Assembly: GCF_001619985.1 (NCBI RefSeq)
Contig: NW_017264197.1
Span: forward strand, 1,839,041 to 1,903,040
Source: Xylona heveae TC161
Taxonomy: Eukaryota; Ascomycota; Xylonomycetes; Xylonales; Xylonaceae
Direction: 5' to 3'
DNA length: 64,000 nucleotides
Below, piece after piece: positions 55,664 to 64,000 of the stretch; positions within the stretch are counted from its first letter, which is position 1; each line of letters begins with the position of its first letter. Position numbers and translations under genes: made by a program. Below the pieces are notes generated by a model. That model was not told the origin of the DNA. It saw nothing but the letters and a program-made list of their open reading frames with translations, and made no database searches.

Positions 55664-56089
55664 TGAGATCTGTGGAATTTTCAGGCGGAGGTCATTTTGG
55701 GTATCATTTTAGAAAGGTAATGGAGTTTATAAAAGAAGTTTTGTTATTTTTAAAAGACCTAATATAGAACTATAATATTATTAATTATATAGATAAATAG
55801 ATAAATAGATTCTAAAGAGTTTTTCTCAAGCCAAAAATTTGTCCGGGTGTACTAAAATAGTATCATGGTATGAGTATAAAGAATTCAATTGTAAAGTATT
55901 TTATTTAACTAAAAGCTATAACAAGAAGAAAAACAAAACTATCTACATGAAAAGGATATCCCCGGGTTCTGCAAAGCTGCGATGCAGAGGACGCAGCAAC
56001 GGCCTGGCCGGCTTGAGCCAACGATCTCGCGAGTACGCCAAATTGGATGAATGGGTGGGTCGGAGAAGCCGCCGGGGGTGGAAATGACA
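55664..56089. other. Intergenic region before the broken hydrolase
   Basis: AT-rich 3' sequence of the BRE4-like gene, including GATAAATA repeats at 55791-55810, changing abruptly to GC-rich sequence near 55960. The change in composition suggests that the hydrolase fragment and following sequence were inserted or are a remnant of different origin. Confidence 0.45.
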
Positions 56090-56425
56090 GGGGCCCCTGT
56101 TGTATCAGCCGATGTGTTTGATGCATTTGTCCATGATATGCAAGCAGTGGGATTCTGGCCGGGAGCTGCTTATTACCTGAACCTTGAAAGGAATGCAGAA
56201 TACAATGGAAAGCATCCAGGAAGACTGGTGCTGCCTGTGCTGTTTGTCCATGCAACGTGGGACTTGGTGTGCTGCACAATCCTATCAAGGCTTGCAGAAC
56301 CCATGCGCAAGACCTGCAGGAACCTCACCGAGGAGAAGTCGAGGCTGGTCGCCTTGGTGCACCTGCAGAAGCCAGCAGAGGTCAACACAGCCGTGATGTG
56401 TTTTCTGGAGGGGCATCGGCTGATG
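56090..56425 (+). pseudogene. Epoxide-hydrolase-like alpha/beta hydrolase, C-terminal remnant
   Basis: Only the last third of an alpha/beta hydrolase remains: VFDAFVHDMQAVGFWPGAAY, YLNLERNAEYNGKHPGRL, LPVLFVHATWDLVCCT (the region of the charge-relay acid) and SRLAEPMRKTCRNLTE. After NLTE the frame slips: the plus-one frame continues VEAGRL where the family has a GH pair with the catalytic His, and the original frame resumes as VHLQKPAEVNTAV. So one indel pair plus a His-to-Arg change has removed the catalytic histidine. The nucleophile elbow and the whole N-terminal part are missing upstream. The remnant cannot be active. It lies next to a MITE, 0.7 kb before the aldo-keto reductase. Confidence 0.75.
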
Positions 56426-56552
56426 GAGGAACGAGCTAGTGATGTCAGAGATGAGGACGAGGATGGTCATGGCCATGGTGATCGAGGGGTGGGCAGCTGG
56501 AACAAAGAAGTCGGGCATCAGCGAGCGGCATCCCCGCTGCGTCCCCCGATTA
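56426..56552. other. Remnant flank between hydrolase fragment and MITE
   Basis: GC-rich sequence with GATGAGGACGAGGATGGTCATGG-like repeats and no recognisable coding content; probably decayed sequence downstream of the hydrolase fragment. Confidence 0.4.
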
Positions 56553-56936
56553 GGCTGTCCGTTGGTCTGGTCTGGGTCGGTCTTTGCTCAAAATTTCCAC
56601 ACCAAGGTGGTCTTTGGTCTGGGTTGGTCTTTAAGGCAAAGACCAACCTCCAGACCGGGCGTGGGTGGTTTTTTTAACTAAACCCATCTATGCATAAATC
56701 TGGTATAAATGTGCATATTTGGGCAAATCACCAGCATTCTCGGCATAATTTTGCTGACTGATTGTTGATATACTTCCTAAAAAGGTAATGTTGGTGGTGA
56801 TCACGGACCAGTGGAGGCATGTTCAAAAGACCGACCCAAGGTGGTCTGGTCCTACTCTCAAATTTCCCAACTTGGTCCGGGTTGACTGTGTAAAAGACCA
56901 AAGACCACCGGTTTCCACCGGCCCCAACGGACACCC
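56553..56936. mobile_element. Non-autonomous Tc1/mariner-like element (MITE), 384 bp
   Basis: The ends are inverted repeats: GGCTGTCCGTTGG at 56553-56565 and its complement CCAACGGACACCC at 56924-56936, differing at one base. A TA dinucleotide flanks each end (56551-56552 and 56937-56938), as left by Tc1/mariner insertion. Inside both ends are further diverged inverted copies of GGTCTTTGGTCTGGG and GGGTCGGTCTTT words, with an AT-rich middle (56680-56770). No transposase can be encoded in this length. Bounds were set from the ends by eye; the TA pair could be coincidental but together with the inverted repeats is good evidence. Confidence 0.75.
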
Positions 56937-57125
56937 TACCCCCGATGTGGGGTTAAGTCCTTGGACCGGCCTTAAGCCGGAGTTTGCAGTGTGCTGGCGC
57001 AAGGGCATAAAGGGCAGCTCGAATAACGCTTACCCCATCATCTCAACACCTGCTCGAGTAGTCATTCTCTTACAATTTAATCAAATTTGTTCCCATTAAC
57101 CTAGGTTCTTCCAATTGCATCTCAA
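56937..57125. other. Promoter side of the aldo-keto reductase
   Basis: Short region between the MITE and the start at 57126. The MITE ends only 190 bp before the ATG, so it forms part of the likely promoter of this gene. A pyrimidine-rich stretch (CATTCTCTTAC) lies near 57062. Confidence 0.5.
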
Positions 57126-58233
57126 ATGCCGGAACTCCTTGGCAAGCAAATCAGCCCCATTGGCCTAGGCCTGATGGGGCTGACGTGGCGCTCTACTCCT
57201 CCGCCCCAGGAACAAGCGTTCGCCACCATGCGGGCCGCCATTGCCAACGGCTGTATGTCCCTTGCCGACTGCGCTCCACCCTCCACCGAACCGGCACTAA
57301 CTAACATGGCGATGTAGGCTACTGCTGGAACGGCGGCGAGTTCTACGGCACTCCCGACTACAACAGTCTGGTGCTCCTCGAACGCTACTTTGAAAGGTAC
57401 CCCGAGGATGCCGACAAAGTAGTCCTCAACATCAAGGGCGGCGTCAACCCCAAAACCCACCAGATCGATGGCTCGCCCGATCACACGCGCCGCACCCTGG
57501 ACGACAGCATCGCCCAGCTCAAGGGACGCAAGAAGATCGACATGTTTGAGTTTGCACGCCGCGACCCGAACGTCCCGCTCGAAGTCACCTTTGGTATCAT
57601 CGACAAGGAGTATGTCCAGACGGGTAAGATCGGAGGCATTTCCCTGTCCGAGGTGCGCGCCGAGACCATCCACGAGGCTGTCAGGTATACCAAGGTTGTT
57701 GCCGTCGAGGCCGAGCTTTCCATGTACGTCAGTTGGACTCTGATTGTAATCTCTCGCGCATTGACTAGTCCAGGTTCACCACCGATATCTTGGACAATGG
57801 CGTCGCAGCCGCCTGCGCGCAGTACGGGATCCCGATCATCGCCTACTCGCCTATTGGCCGCGGCATGCTGACCGGCCGGCTGAAGAGATACTCTGACCTG
57901 CCCAAGGACTCGCTGCTGCAGCAGTTTGACTTCCCGCGCTTCCAACAGGAGAACTTTGAGAAGAACCTGCAGCTTGTGAGCAAGGTCGAGGAGATTGCTG
58001 CCAAAAAAGGCTGCACGCCGGCGCAGCTGGCGATCAACTGGACGATCGCGCTGTCACGGCGGCTGAAGACCACCATCATGCCAATTCCTGGATCGTCAAC
58101 GCCTGAGCGGGTGGAGGAGAACGGCAAGATTTTGGACGTGTCGGACGAGGAGCTGGACCAGATTGACACTATCCTGAAGAACTTCACCCCGGCTGGCGGG
58201 CGCTACCCTCCTGTTATCCAGACTGACACCTAA
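57126..58233 (+). CDS. Aldo-keto reductase, pyridoxal-reductase (AKR8/Plr1-like) type
   Basis: NADPH-dependent reductase of a small aldehyde; the family prototype, S. pombe Plr1, reduces pyridoxal to pyridoxine. Exons 57126-57252, 57318-57723 and 57774-58233 give 330 aa. Seen: LGKQISPIGLGLMGLTWR at the start of the barrel, CWNGGEFYGTPDYNS with the catalytic Tyr, VVLNIKGGVNP with the catalytic Lys, MFEFARRDPNVPLE (strand 4, where many AKRs carry His), YGIPIIAYSPIGRGMLTG, and the cofactor-binding MPIPGSSTPERVEEN. Intron 2 rebuilds ELSMFTTDIL, a conserved passage. Intron 1 (65 nt) gives CYCWNGG, where relatives usually have ANFWNGG; a slightly different splice is possible. It is the last intact gene before the repeat-rich right end. 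Confidence 0.9.
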
Positions 58234-60352
58234 ATTAGTTTTTTTTGTTGCTGCATGAGCATCAAGTACTATTAGTTGATTGTTGCAAATTGAATTGTTC
58301 TAGCTTATAAAGCATTGAGTCACTGTCTTGTAATGACTGTAATTTGTAATAATTTCTGCCAGAATTATGCATTAGCTTAAGTAGTAACTCTAATAACTTA
58401 TTTAGTTTACTATTATTTTGTTAAAAGATAAGTATATAGATAGTTGAAACAAGATTAGAGTAATGTAAATCTACATAGTAGTATATAAGATTCATTACTA
58501 AAGACATGTCTTTCTATATTTAAAAGATATATAATATATATATATACTTTTTTAAATATTAAACCTTGATATATATATTATAATCTTCTTTTTAAAAAAA
58601 AATAATAAAAATAATTAAATTTTAAAAAATAAATTAAACTACTATATAGATAAAGAAACTAATAATAATATTTATAATTAAAAGAAAACCATACTATGAC
58701 ACACTAGATCTGTCTCAAAGCCTTGTGCAACCCACTCCACCACCACATGAGGCCTGACCATATACAAGAACTTAGGAGCTTAGGGTTAGAGCATTGTCCA
58801 GGGTTTGACTTTTTAAAAATTAGTCTACTAGAAACTCCTGCTTCTTCTGATTCTCCCAGTATCATTTTCTTCTAGATCAAGGCTTGTTTAATCCTAGAAT
58901 CCTCTATTGAAAACTAAGAGTTTTAATGGTTTTGGTCCAATGCAGTCAGCTAGCACAAGAACCATTAAGTACCTGAGTTACAAGTTCTCAAGCTCTACTC
59001 AATCAGGTTTAAACCATCACCATTACCTTCCTATCAAGGCTAAAGCATCACCCTCTGCCAGCTAGACCATCACCATGGTTAGGTTAGACTAGTTTTCTCA
59101 CCAATTACAGCCTGTAGCAGCTCTACTAGTACCTCTACTAGAGGTACTAGTCAAGTTCTTTCCTATTATACTACATGAAGCTCTAGTCATTGCTGTCACA
59201 ACCAGGAGTCTCTCTACTACTAGTAGGTGGTAGATGCCTAACCACTATGCAATTAATTACCAAATACCTAGAGTGCAATCAGTATGTAATTGATGTACAA
59301 TGAACCTGCAATTGCTACATTAATCTCTTACCATACCTACTACTCTATTCTGCTTGTATTTATATCTTGAGGTCATTCTAGACCATCTTTTTAAGCTAGC
59401 AATCTACTCTACTTGCCATTGTTACAGTCCTTATCACTTTATTGTATTGCTATGCTACTGTTAACTACCTAATAACCAAGGTGCAATTGACATACAATTA
59501 ACATACAATGTATATACAATCACTATGTCATTCTTCTACTACACATACTACTCTGCCCTGCTAATGTTTATATCCCAAGGTCATTCTAGACTATCCTTTT
59601 GAGCTAGCAATCTACTCTACTAGCCATCATTACAGTCCTCATTACTTCATTGTATAGCTACATAGCTAACTAACAAGCTACTAATCTACAGGGTCTAACT
59701 AGTCTACAATGCTATAGGACTCTACCATAGGCATGCTATAGATGGGCAATTAATGGACAACAAGTAGGCAATAGATTGACAATGAACATGCTATAGTACT
59801 GTCATTGTCCTATAACTAACCTATCCTTGATTAGCCACCATGTTGTAGTTACAACTCCTATAATAAGCTCCTACACCCCCCCAATATGCTGCTTTACAGC
59901 CAGGGAAAGAATAAAAAGAAAGGAAAAGAAAAAAGAGAAGACAGAGAAGTAGTAGTAGCAAACACAAGTATATACTGTTGATAAGCACAGCTTAATAGTA
60001 GGCAAGGGGTGAAGAATGCTCAAGGAGACCTCCATCTCTACATGTTCTTTACATTAACTATTATGTATTCTCCTAACAAGAGATGGACCATAGTCTCTTT
60101 ATCTGTCTTTCCTTTGCATCAATCCTGCTATTATAGAGTCACAACATAGCAAGCTCAAGGTAGATCCATGGCAGACTACCTATTAGTTAACTTAGTAGCC
60201 ATTTAGGCTACTAAACTGTAGTACCAACAGCTCACTATAGTACACATACAACTATGGCATAAGTAAAAGTATACATCTCAAGCTATTCAACTATCTCCTA
60301 TACTAGAGTAGCTACAACAAGGGGAAGCAATCATTAATCTCTTGTTCTACTC
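58234..60352. other. AT-rich, CTA/TAG-rich degenerate region
   Basis: Directly after the aldo-keto reductase the sequence becomes AT-rich (extreme at 58490-58690, largely A/T), then from 58700 turns into text full of CTAGTA, GCTAGC and TAG with no open frames. That signature fits RIP-like C-to-T mutation of both strands of a repeat. It contains a diverged tandem duplication (59250-59665), a TTAGGGTTAG motif (58780-58789) and a palindromic CTACTAGTACCTCTACTAGAGGTACTAGT-like stretch at about 59125-59153. No intact gene. Confidence 0.7.
59250..59665. repeat. Diverged tandem duplication, period about 208 bp
   Basis: Two copies, about 59250-59457 and 59458-59665, share in order TACTCT..CTG, GTTTATAT/ATTTATAT, AGGTCATTCTAGAC, AGCTAGCAATCTACTCTACT, GCCAT, TTACAGTCCT, CTT.ATTGTAT. 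The word AGCTAGCAATCTACTCTACT is identical in both and lies 207-208 bp apart. Differences are mostly transitions. They may be remains of a repeat array or of duplicated element ends. Confidence 0.75.
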
Positions 60353-62819
60353 ATGGAAGACCCCCCTAACCCTAGCAGTTCTGGGCCTCTACTATCAGAA
60401 TGACTTGCTAGCTTAGAACCATGAAGATGCTCAGTGTTAATAGTATATAGTGGCCACTTCTGTGTACAAGAGCTTGTATTACTATCCTGGCATTGAGCAC
60501 TCCAAGAGGCCTCCACCTAGTACTACTACAACAAATGCTACAACCATAACTAGCACTAGGCCTGCCTTGAGCCAGCCTAGTTAGCAATCTATTTCATACT
60601 TCTTTACTAGCCTACTAGTCCCAAATCCCCTTTAGCCTTCTGCCATCAGAGAGCACAAGAGGCCCAGCCTTGAGAAGGAGGGAAGGCACATGTCTACACC
60701 TACTAACAACTAGCCTAGGAGCCTAGTCAATGAGCCTCAACCCCAGGAGGAGCTGTCATAACCACTAGACCCAGCTACTCTAGTACAGGGCCCAAGCCTT
60801 ACCTCTCCTATACTAACACTATGCTCTGACTCCACCCTGTTCTGGGGGGGTTTCTGGCTACATAGTAGCAAGGACTACCTGTATAAGATAGACTAGTATA
60901 GTCATAACAGCTCATTTCATGACTTTTTGTCTAAGCATTCTAAGCTAAAGGACAAGCCAAAGGATGAGCTAGAGGATGATCTACTCCTTACTCCTAAGCA
61001 GGTACATGCTATGACAAAACTCTACAAGTAGCTTTAGGAAGGATGTTATAGATGTACAGCCAAGGAGTACACTAAGGTATACTAGGTACACCTTATAGCT
61101 ATAGATGAAATGCATTATAGGCTCAACAACATCTCTAGCATCCCTAGGTTCCCCTTTGTTTTCTTCCTAGACATGTTTATTTCTCTTGATTGCCTAGGCT
61201 AACAGTAATCTCCTACCTCTAATGCATGGTAGAAGATGTTCTACAGTGTCTATGACTTGTCTTCTCTACCTATAAGGATCTGCCTACACACTAAGGAGAC
61301 CTAGGCCATGGAGCTATACATGGTTTTTAACATTAATAGCTTCCTGGGGTTTGCTAGCTTGCTAGCTGTGGCTCATCAAGAAATCTAGTACCAGCCTACC
61401 CTACAGATCTAGTAAAACCTCTAGACTAACATACATCTCTAGAGCCACCTTGTCCAGGACACTAGTGACTCTAAGCAGCCCTACTAGTTCACCTTGGCCC
61501 TGCTTAAGAAGATCCCCTACTTCTACCTAGGCCAGGTGGAAGGAGCTTAGAATATTACCATCTATGTCTTCTTCTTCTACCTCCTCTTTGATAGCACCTA
61601 GTTCACCTGCCTGACCTAGGTCTAGAGCTCAAGCTAGCTTAACAAGATCTTCTACCTAGTCATGTATTACTACTGCCAAGCCAACTACATACAGCACCTA
61701 CTTACAAGCTATTACTACATACTATATAGTACATAGGCCATGTAGGTAGAGGGTTACCTGGTCCAGACTACTAGCTACCAGGCCTGCTAGCAGCTAAGCT
61801 ACTATCTACAGCCTGAGTACCTGGCCAACATCTGGCATAACATCCTTGATGTCATGGCTAGCACCCTAGGCCTACATTACTTCCATGACTCCTAGCTGTT
61901 CTTCTCTATCAAGGACACCAAGTTGTAGTTCAAGACTACTCTCTCCTAGTCAACCCTGCTTAATGCTATAGACAACTTTGAGGTCTTCTTTAATCATGTT
62001 ATAAACATGGCCTACATCTTCCCTAACTACCTCTTTATCAACCTGGGCAAGGAGATCTACCCTTATACATACTAGCTACTCAGACAGCTAGCCCTAGTTA
62101 ACAGCCAGGCCCAGGTCTATCTATAAAAGTAGTGCTGCCTAGAGCACACTCTAGACTAGATGTACAATGGCAAGCCTCTAGCTGCTAGCAGCTCTGGACA
62201 GTGCTTCTACTAGCAGAACATGCTCTACAAAGTCTATACAATGACCAGCAAGACTTGTAAATAATCATGCCTGTAGAAAGGAGGCCTAATCTATAGCTAG
62301 TTCTATGACTCTATAAAGAAGATCACTAACATGGCCAAGACCATGTCCTTTGAGAATAACAGGCTTAAGGAGCTTACACTAGATCTCTAGATTAGACAAG
62401 CAGCTAGCAACATGATTGGTAGACAGTAGTACAATACCTAGATCATCTAGCACACATACTATGCTAGTAAACAACAGTCTCATGTAGTGTTAGAGGACTC
62501 AATAGAGAAGTCCTTTAACATTTGTAAAGAGTACTACATTAGCTAGACTCTCTTCCAGGACCTCTAGAGGTGCCTATGCTAGAAGTACTCTGCCAACCTC
62601 AAGATTCTCCTCAAGGACTATCCCTTATACACCTAGGCTGTGTAGACCAAGGTGTACCTTAACTACCTGTAGCATACTGCTAACAAGTTCACTATAGGGT
62701 TCAAGGTCATCCATGTGCAGTGCCACCCTGATTTTGTCACCTAGGAGTAGACAAAAATCATAGCCATGTTCCTACACTACCTGCACTTTGTGTTTAGTAG
62801 TTACAAGCTGTCATTATAG
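60353..62819 (+). pseudogene. Degraded transposon-like reading frame with TAG-dominated stops
   Basis: In frame 3, from about 60495 to the stop at 62817-62819 (about 775 codons), the frame never shifts, yet carries roughly 44 TAG, 6 TAA and no TGA. Reading TAG/TAA as former CAG/CAA (or TGG for some TAG) gives protein-like text throughout, for example LFFSIKDTK, NAIDNFEVFFNHVINMAYIF and KFTIGFKVIHVQCHPDFV. The first part (an ATG at 60353 is in another frame) is Ser/Thr/Pro-rich. I recognise no reverse transcriptase, integrase, DDE or helicase motif in it, so the element class is open. The stop spectrum indicates C-to-T mutation at CpA (mostly CpApG) on both strands, as in RIP. No intact product is possible. 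Confidence 0.75.
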
Positions 62820-63916
62820 AGGGTTTTTCTACTTTTTCCAAAGGGTTAGACTTAGGAATTTATATAGTAAGAATTTATCAAACCATAGTTTAATTTGTTA
62901 CTGCAGTAAGAAATTACTGTAGTTGGACAAATATCAAACCGTGGTTTAATTTGTCACCGCGGTGAGAAATTACTGTAGTTGGATGAATGTCAACTGTAGT
63001 TTAATATGACTATTTTGTCACCGCGGTGAGAAATTACTCTAGTTGGACAAATATCAAACCATGGTTTAATTTGTCACCGCGGTGAGAAATCCTCTGGTCT
63101 AGTCATGTGACTGTTGTGAGAATGCTTTATTGTCTCTAATAATGTCACTGCAGTGAAAGAATTAAACCATGGTTTAATATCCTGTCGCCATAGTATGAAA
63201 TGCTTTAATCTCCTTACATTACAAATTTTATACTATTTAAGTAATTACATCAAGCAATTGAGCTTTATTATTGTTTGCTAGGAAATAGTCTGGTAGATTA
63301 ATGAGCTTTTAATGCATACTGCTTATGTCAGCTAGAAGATGGGATTTGACATTTGCATTATGCTTGTAAAATACTTTTGAATTTAATGGTCATCCAACAC
63401 ATTACTTTCCATTTGACGCCCATTTGAATGGCTTGCTTGCGTACCTTACTTGGCTGTGCCAAATACCCTCCATGGTCGTGTTGTGTTGCTGGCTCGCTTG
63501 TGGATAACGTTTATATTATTAAATTATTTAAAGCTTCAGAGGTTCAATATTGATATATTTAAATAAAGTTAAGACGTCAAAGCTTGTAATATATTATTTA
63601 TTAGAGGTAGAATACTTATCTTGTTTTGTAAACATGTGTTTAATTAGTATTATCTAGAATACAATACTTTATATTAGTATATTGTACTTAAGTTAAACCG
63701 TTTTCTAATTTAGGGTTAGTTTTCGGTAGTATAAAACATTCACTACAATTGCGTTTGACAGCGGTGACAATTCTTCTGTGGCAACTGTGAATGATCAATT
63801 GTTTTAGCGAGGAATACATTGTTTACATTGTTTACATTATGTTTTCTCACTTCTCTCTTCTTCATCTTCTTCAACCATCCTTCAATCACTCCGCAGCTTT
63901 GAGTAACCCATCCACA
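62820..63916. other. AT-rich region with palindromic repeats and no gene
   Basis: Follows the degraded frame. Left part holds the palindrome-based repeat array (62898-63156); the right part (63230-63900) is AT-rich with CAAAGCTT-like words, a TTAGGGTTAG motif (63710-63719), and a GTTTACATTGTTTACATT direct repeat near 63822-63837. The last 60 bp before 63917 are pyrimidine-rich (CTCTCTTCTTCATCTTCTTC), as in a fungal promoter or leader, which supports a real gene start beyond. Confidence 0.6.
62898..63156. repeat. Tandem repeats of 56-64 bp built on two palindromes
   Basis: Units start at 62898, 62954, 63018 and 63074, with a further partial unit at 63145. Each begins with a 12-bp perfect palindrome: TTACTGCAGTAA, TCACCGCGGTGA (three times) and TCACTGCAGTGA, followed by GAAATTACT.TAGTTGGA and then AAACC[AG]TGGTTT, another palindrome or near-palindrome. 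Variants differ by paired changes on both arms, so symmetry is kept. They may be subterminal repeats of the neighbouring element. Confidence 0.85.
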
Positions 63917-64000
63917 ATGGAATCTATTGGTAAGGATCAATCAAAGTTCTTAGATATTGTGGCTAACAAATTTGAAGTGGAGAGCCTCCATGATGACCAG
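63917..64000 (+). CDS. 5' end of an unidentified gene, cut by the window edge
   Basis: ATG at 63917 opens a frame of 28 codons to the last base, ending KFEVESLHDDQ. It follows a CT-rich leader-like stretch and ACAATGG start context. The phrase ending in LHDDQ resembles the Q-motif lead-in of RecQ/DEAD-type helicases, which occur in fungal mobile and subtelomeric sequences, but 28 residues are too few to decide. It might also be another repeat-borne gene. Confidence 0.35.
   Translation, partial: MESIGKDQSKFLDIVANKFEVESLHDDQ

Noticed and set aside
60495-62819. TAG/TAA read as glutamine (alternative genetic code) to explain the open frame
   Set aside because: All intact genes in the window use TAG, TAA or TGA as normal stops, and the excess of CTA and GCTAGC shows mutation on both strands, which an altered code would not produce.
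62898-63156. Repeat array considered as a CRISPR-like array
   Set aside because: This is a fungal nuclear sequence; the units are contiguous diverged tandem repeats without unique spacers of fixed length.

Overview
The window comes from a filamentous ascomycete (Pezizomycotina). Short introns of about 45-185 nt with GTRNGT donors, pyrimidine-rich gene leaders, a Woronin-body protein (HexA/HEX1, found only in this subphylum), a type II membrane GH17 glucanase of the BtgC type and a RIP-like mutated repeat region all fit. The upstream coding extension of HexA is best known from Eurotiales, so an Aspergillus/Penicillium/Talaromyces-like fungus is my best guess; genus is not decided.

Layout. 0-17 kb is ordinary core genome: the 3' end of an SRPK-like kinase, hexA, a btgC-like glucanase, a small-oligopeptide (OPT) transporter on the minus strand and a BIM1/X325 copper-binding, probably GPI-anchored surface protein on the minus strand. 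19-43 kb is transport and small-molecule metabolism: an FAD amine/amino-acid oxidoreductase diverging from a pantothenate-type permease (12 exons, one of only 7 nt), two more MFS carriers (ACS/Dal5-type and 14-TM DHA2-type), a Zn2Cys6 regulator, a PrpF-family isomerase and a mitochondrial succinate/fumarate-type carrier. The last three, with a nearby MFS gene, look like a possible organic-acid module. 43.5-47.7 kb holds one large disordered protein gene (possibly eisosome-related).

48-58 kb is more accessory: two unrecognised genes (one two-exon, one secreted/single-pass membrane), a BRE4/ArAE-like FUSC-type membrane protein, a broken epoxide-hydrolase fragment, a 384-bp Tc1/mariner-like MITE with TA at both ends, and a pyridoxal-reductase-type aldo-keto reductase. 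From 58.2 kb to the end the sequence changes sharply: AT-rich, CTA/TAG-rich, without intact genes. It holds a diverged 208-bp tandem duplication, a degraded transposon-like reading frame of about 2.3 kb that keeps one frame but carries about 44 TAG and 6 TAA and no TGA, an array of 56-64 bp repeats built on palindromes, and at the very edge the first 28 codons of another gene.

The most unusual points are the TAG-dominated mutated element, the palindromic repeat array next to it, the MITE, the 7-nt microexon, the HexA extension with no visible ATG, and the PrpF/carrier/regulator neighbourhood. All exon boundaries were assigned by eye from splice consensus plus reading-frame and protein-family continuity.
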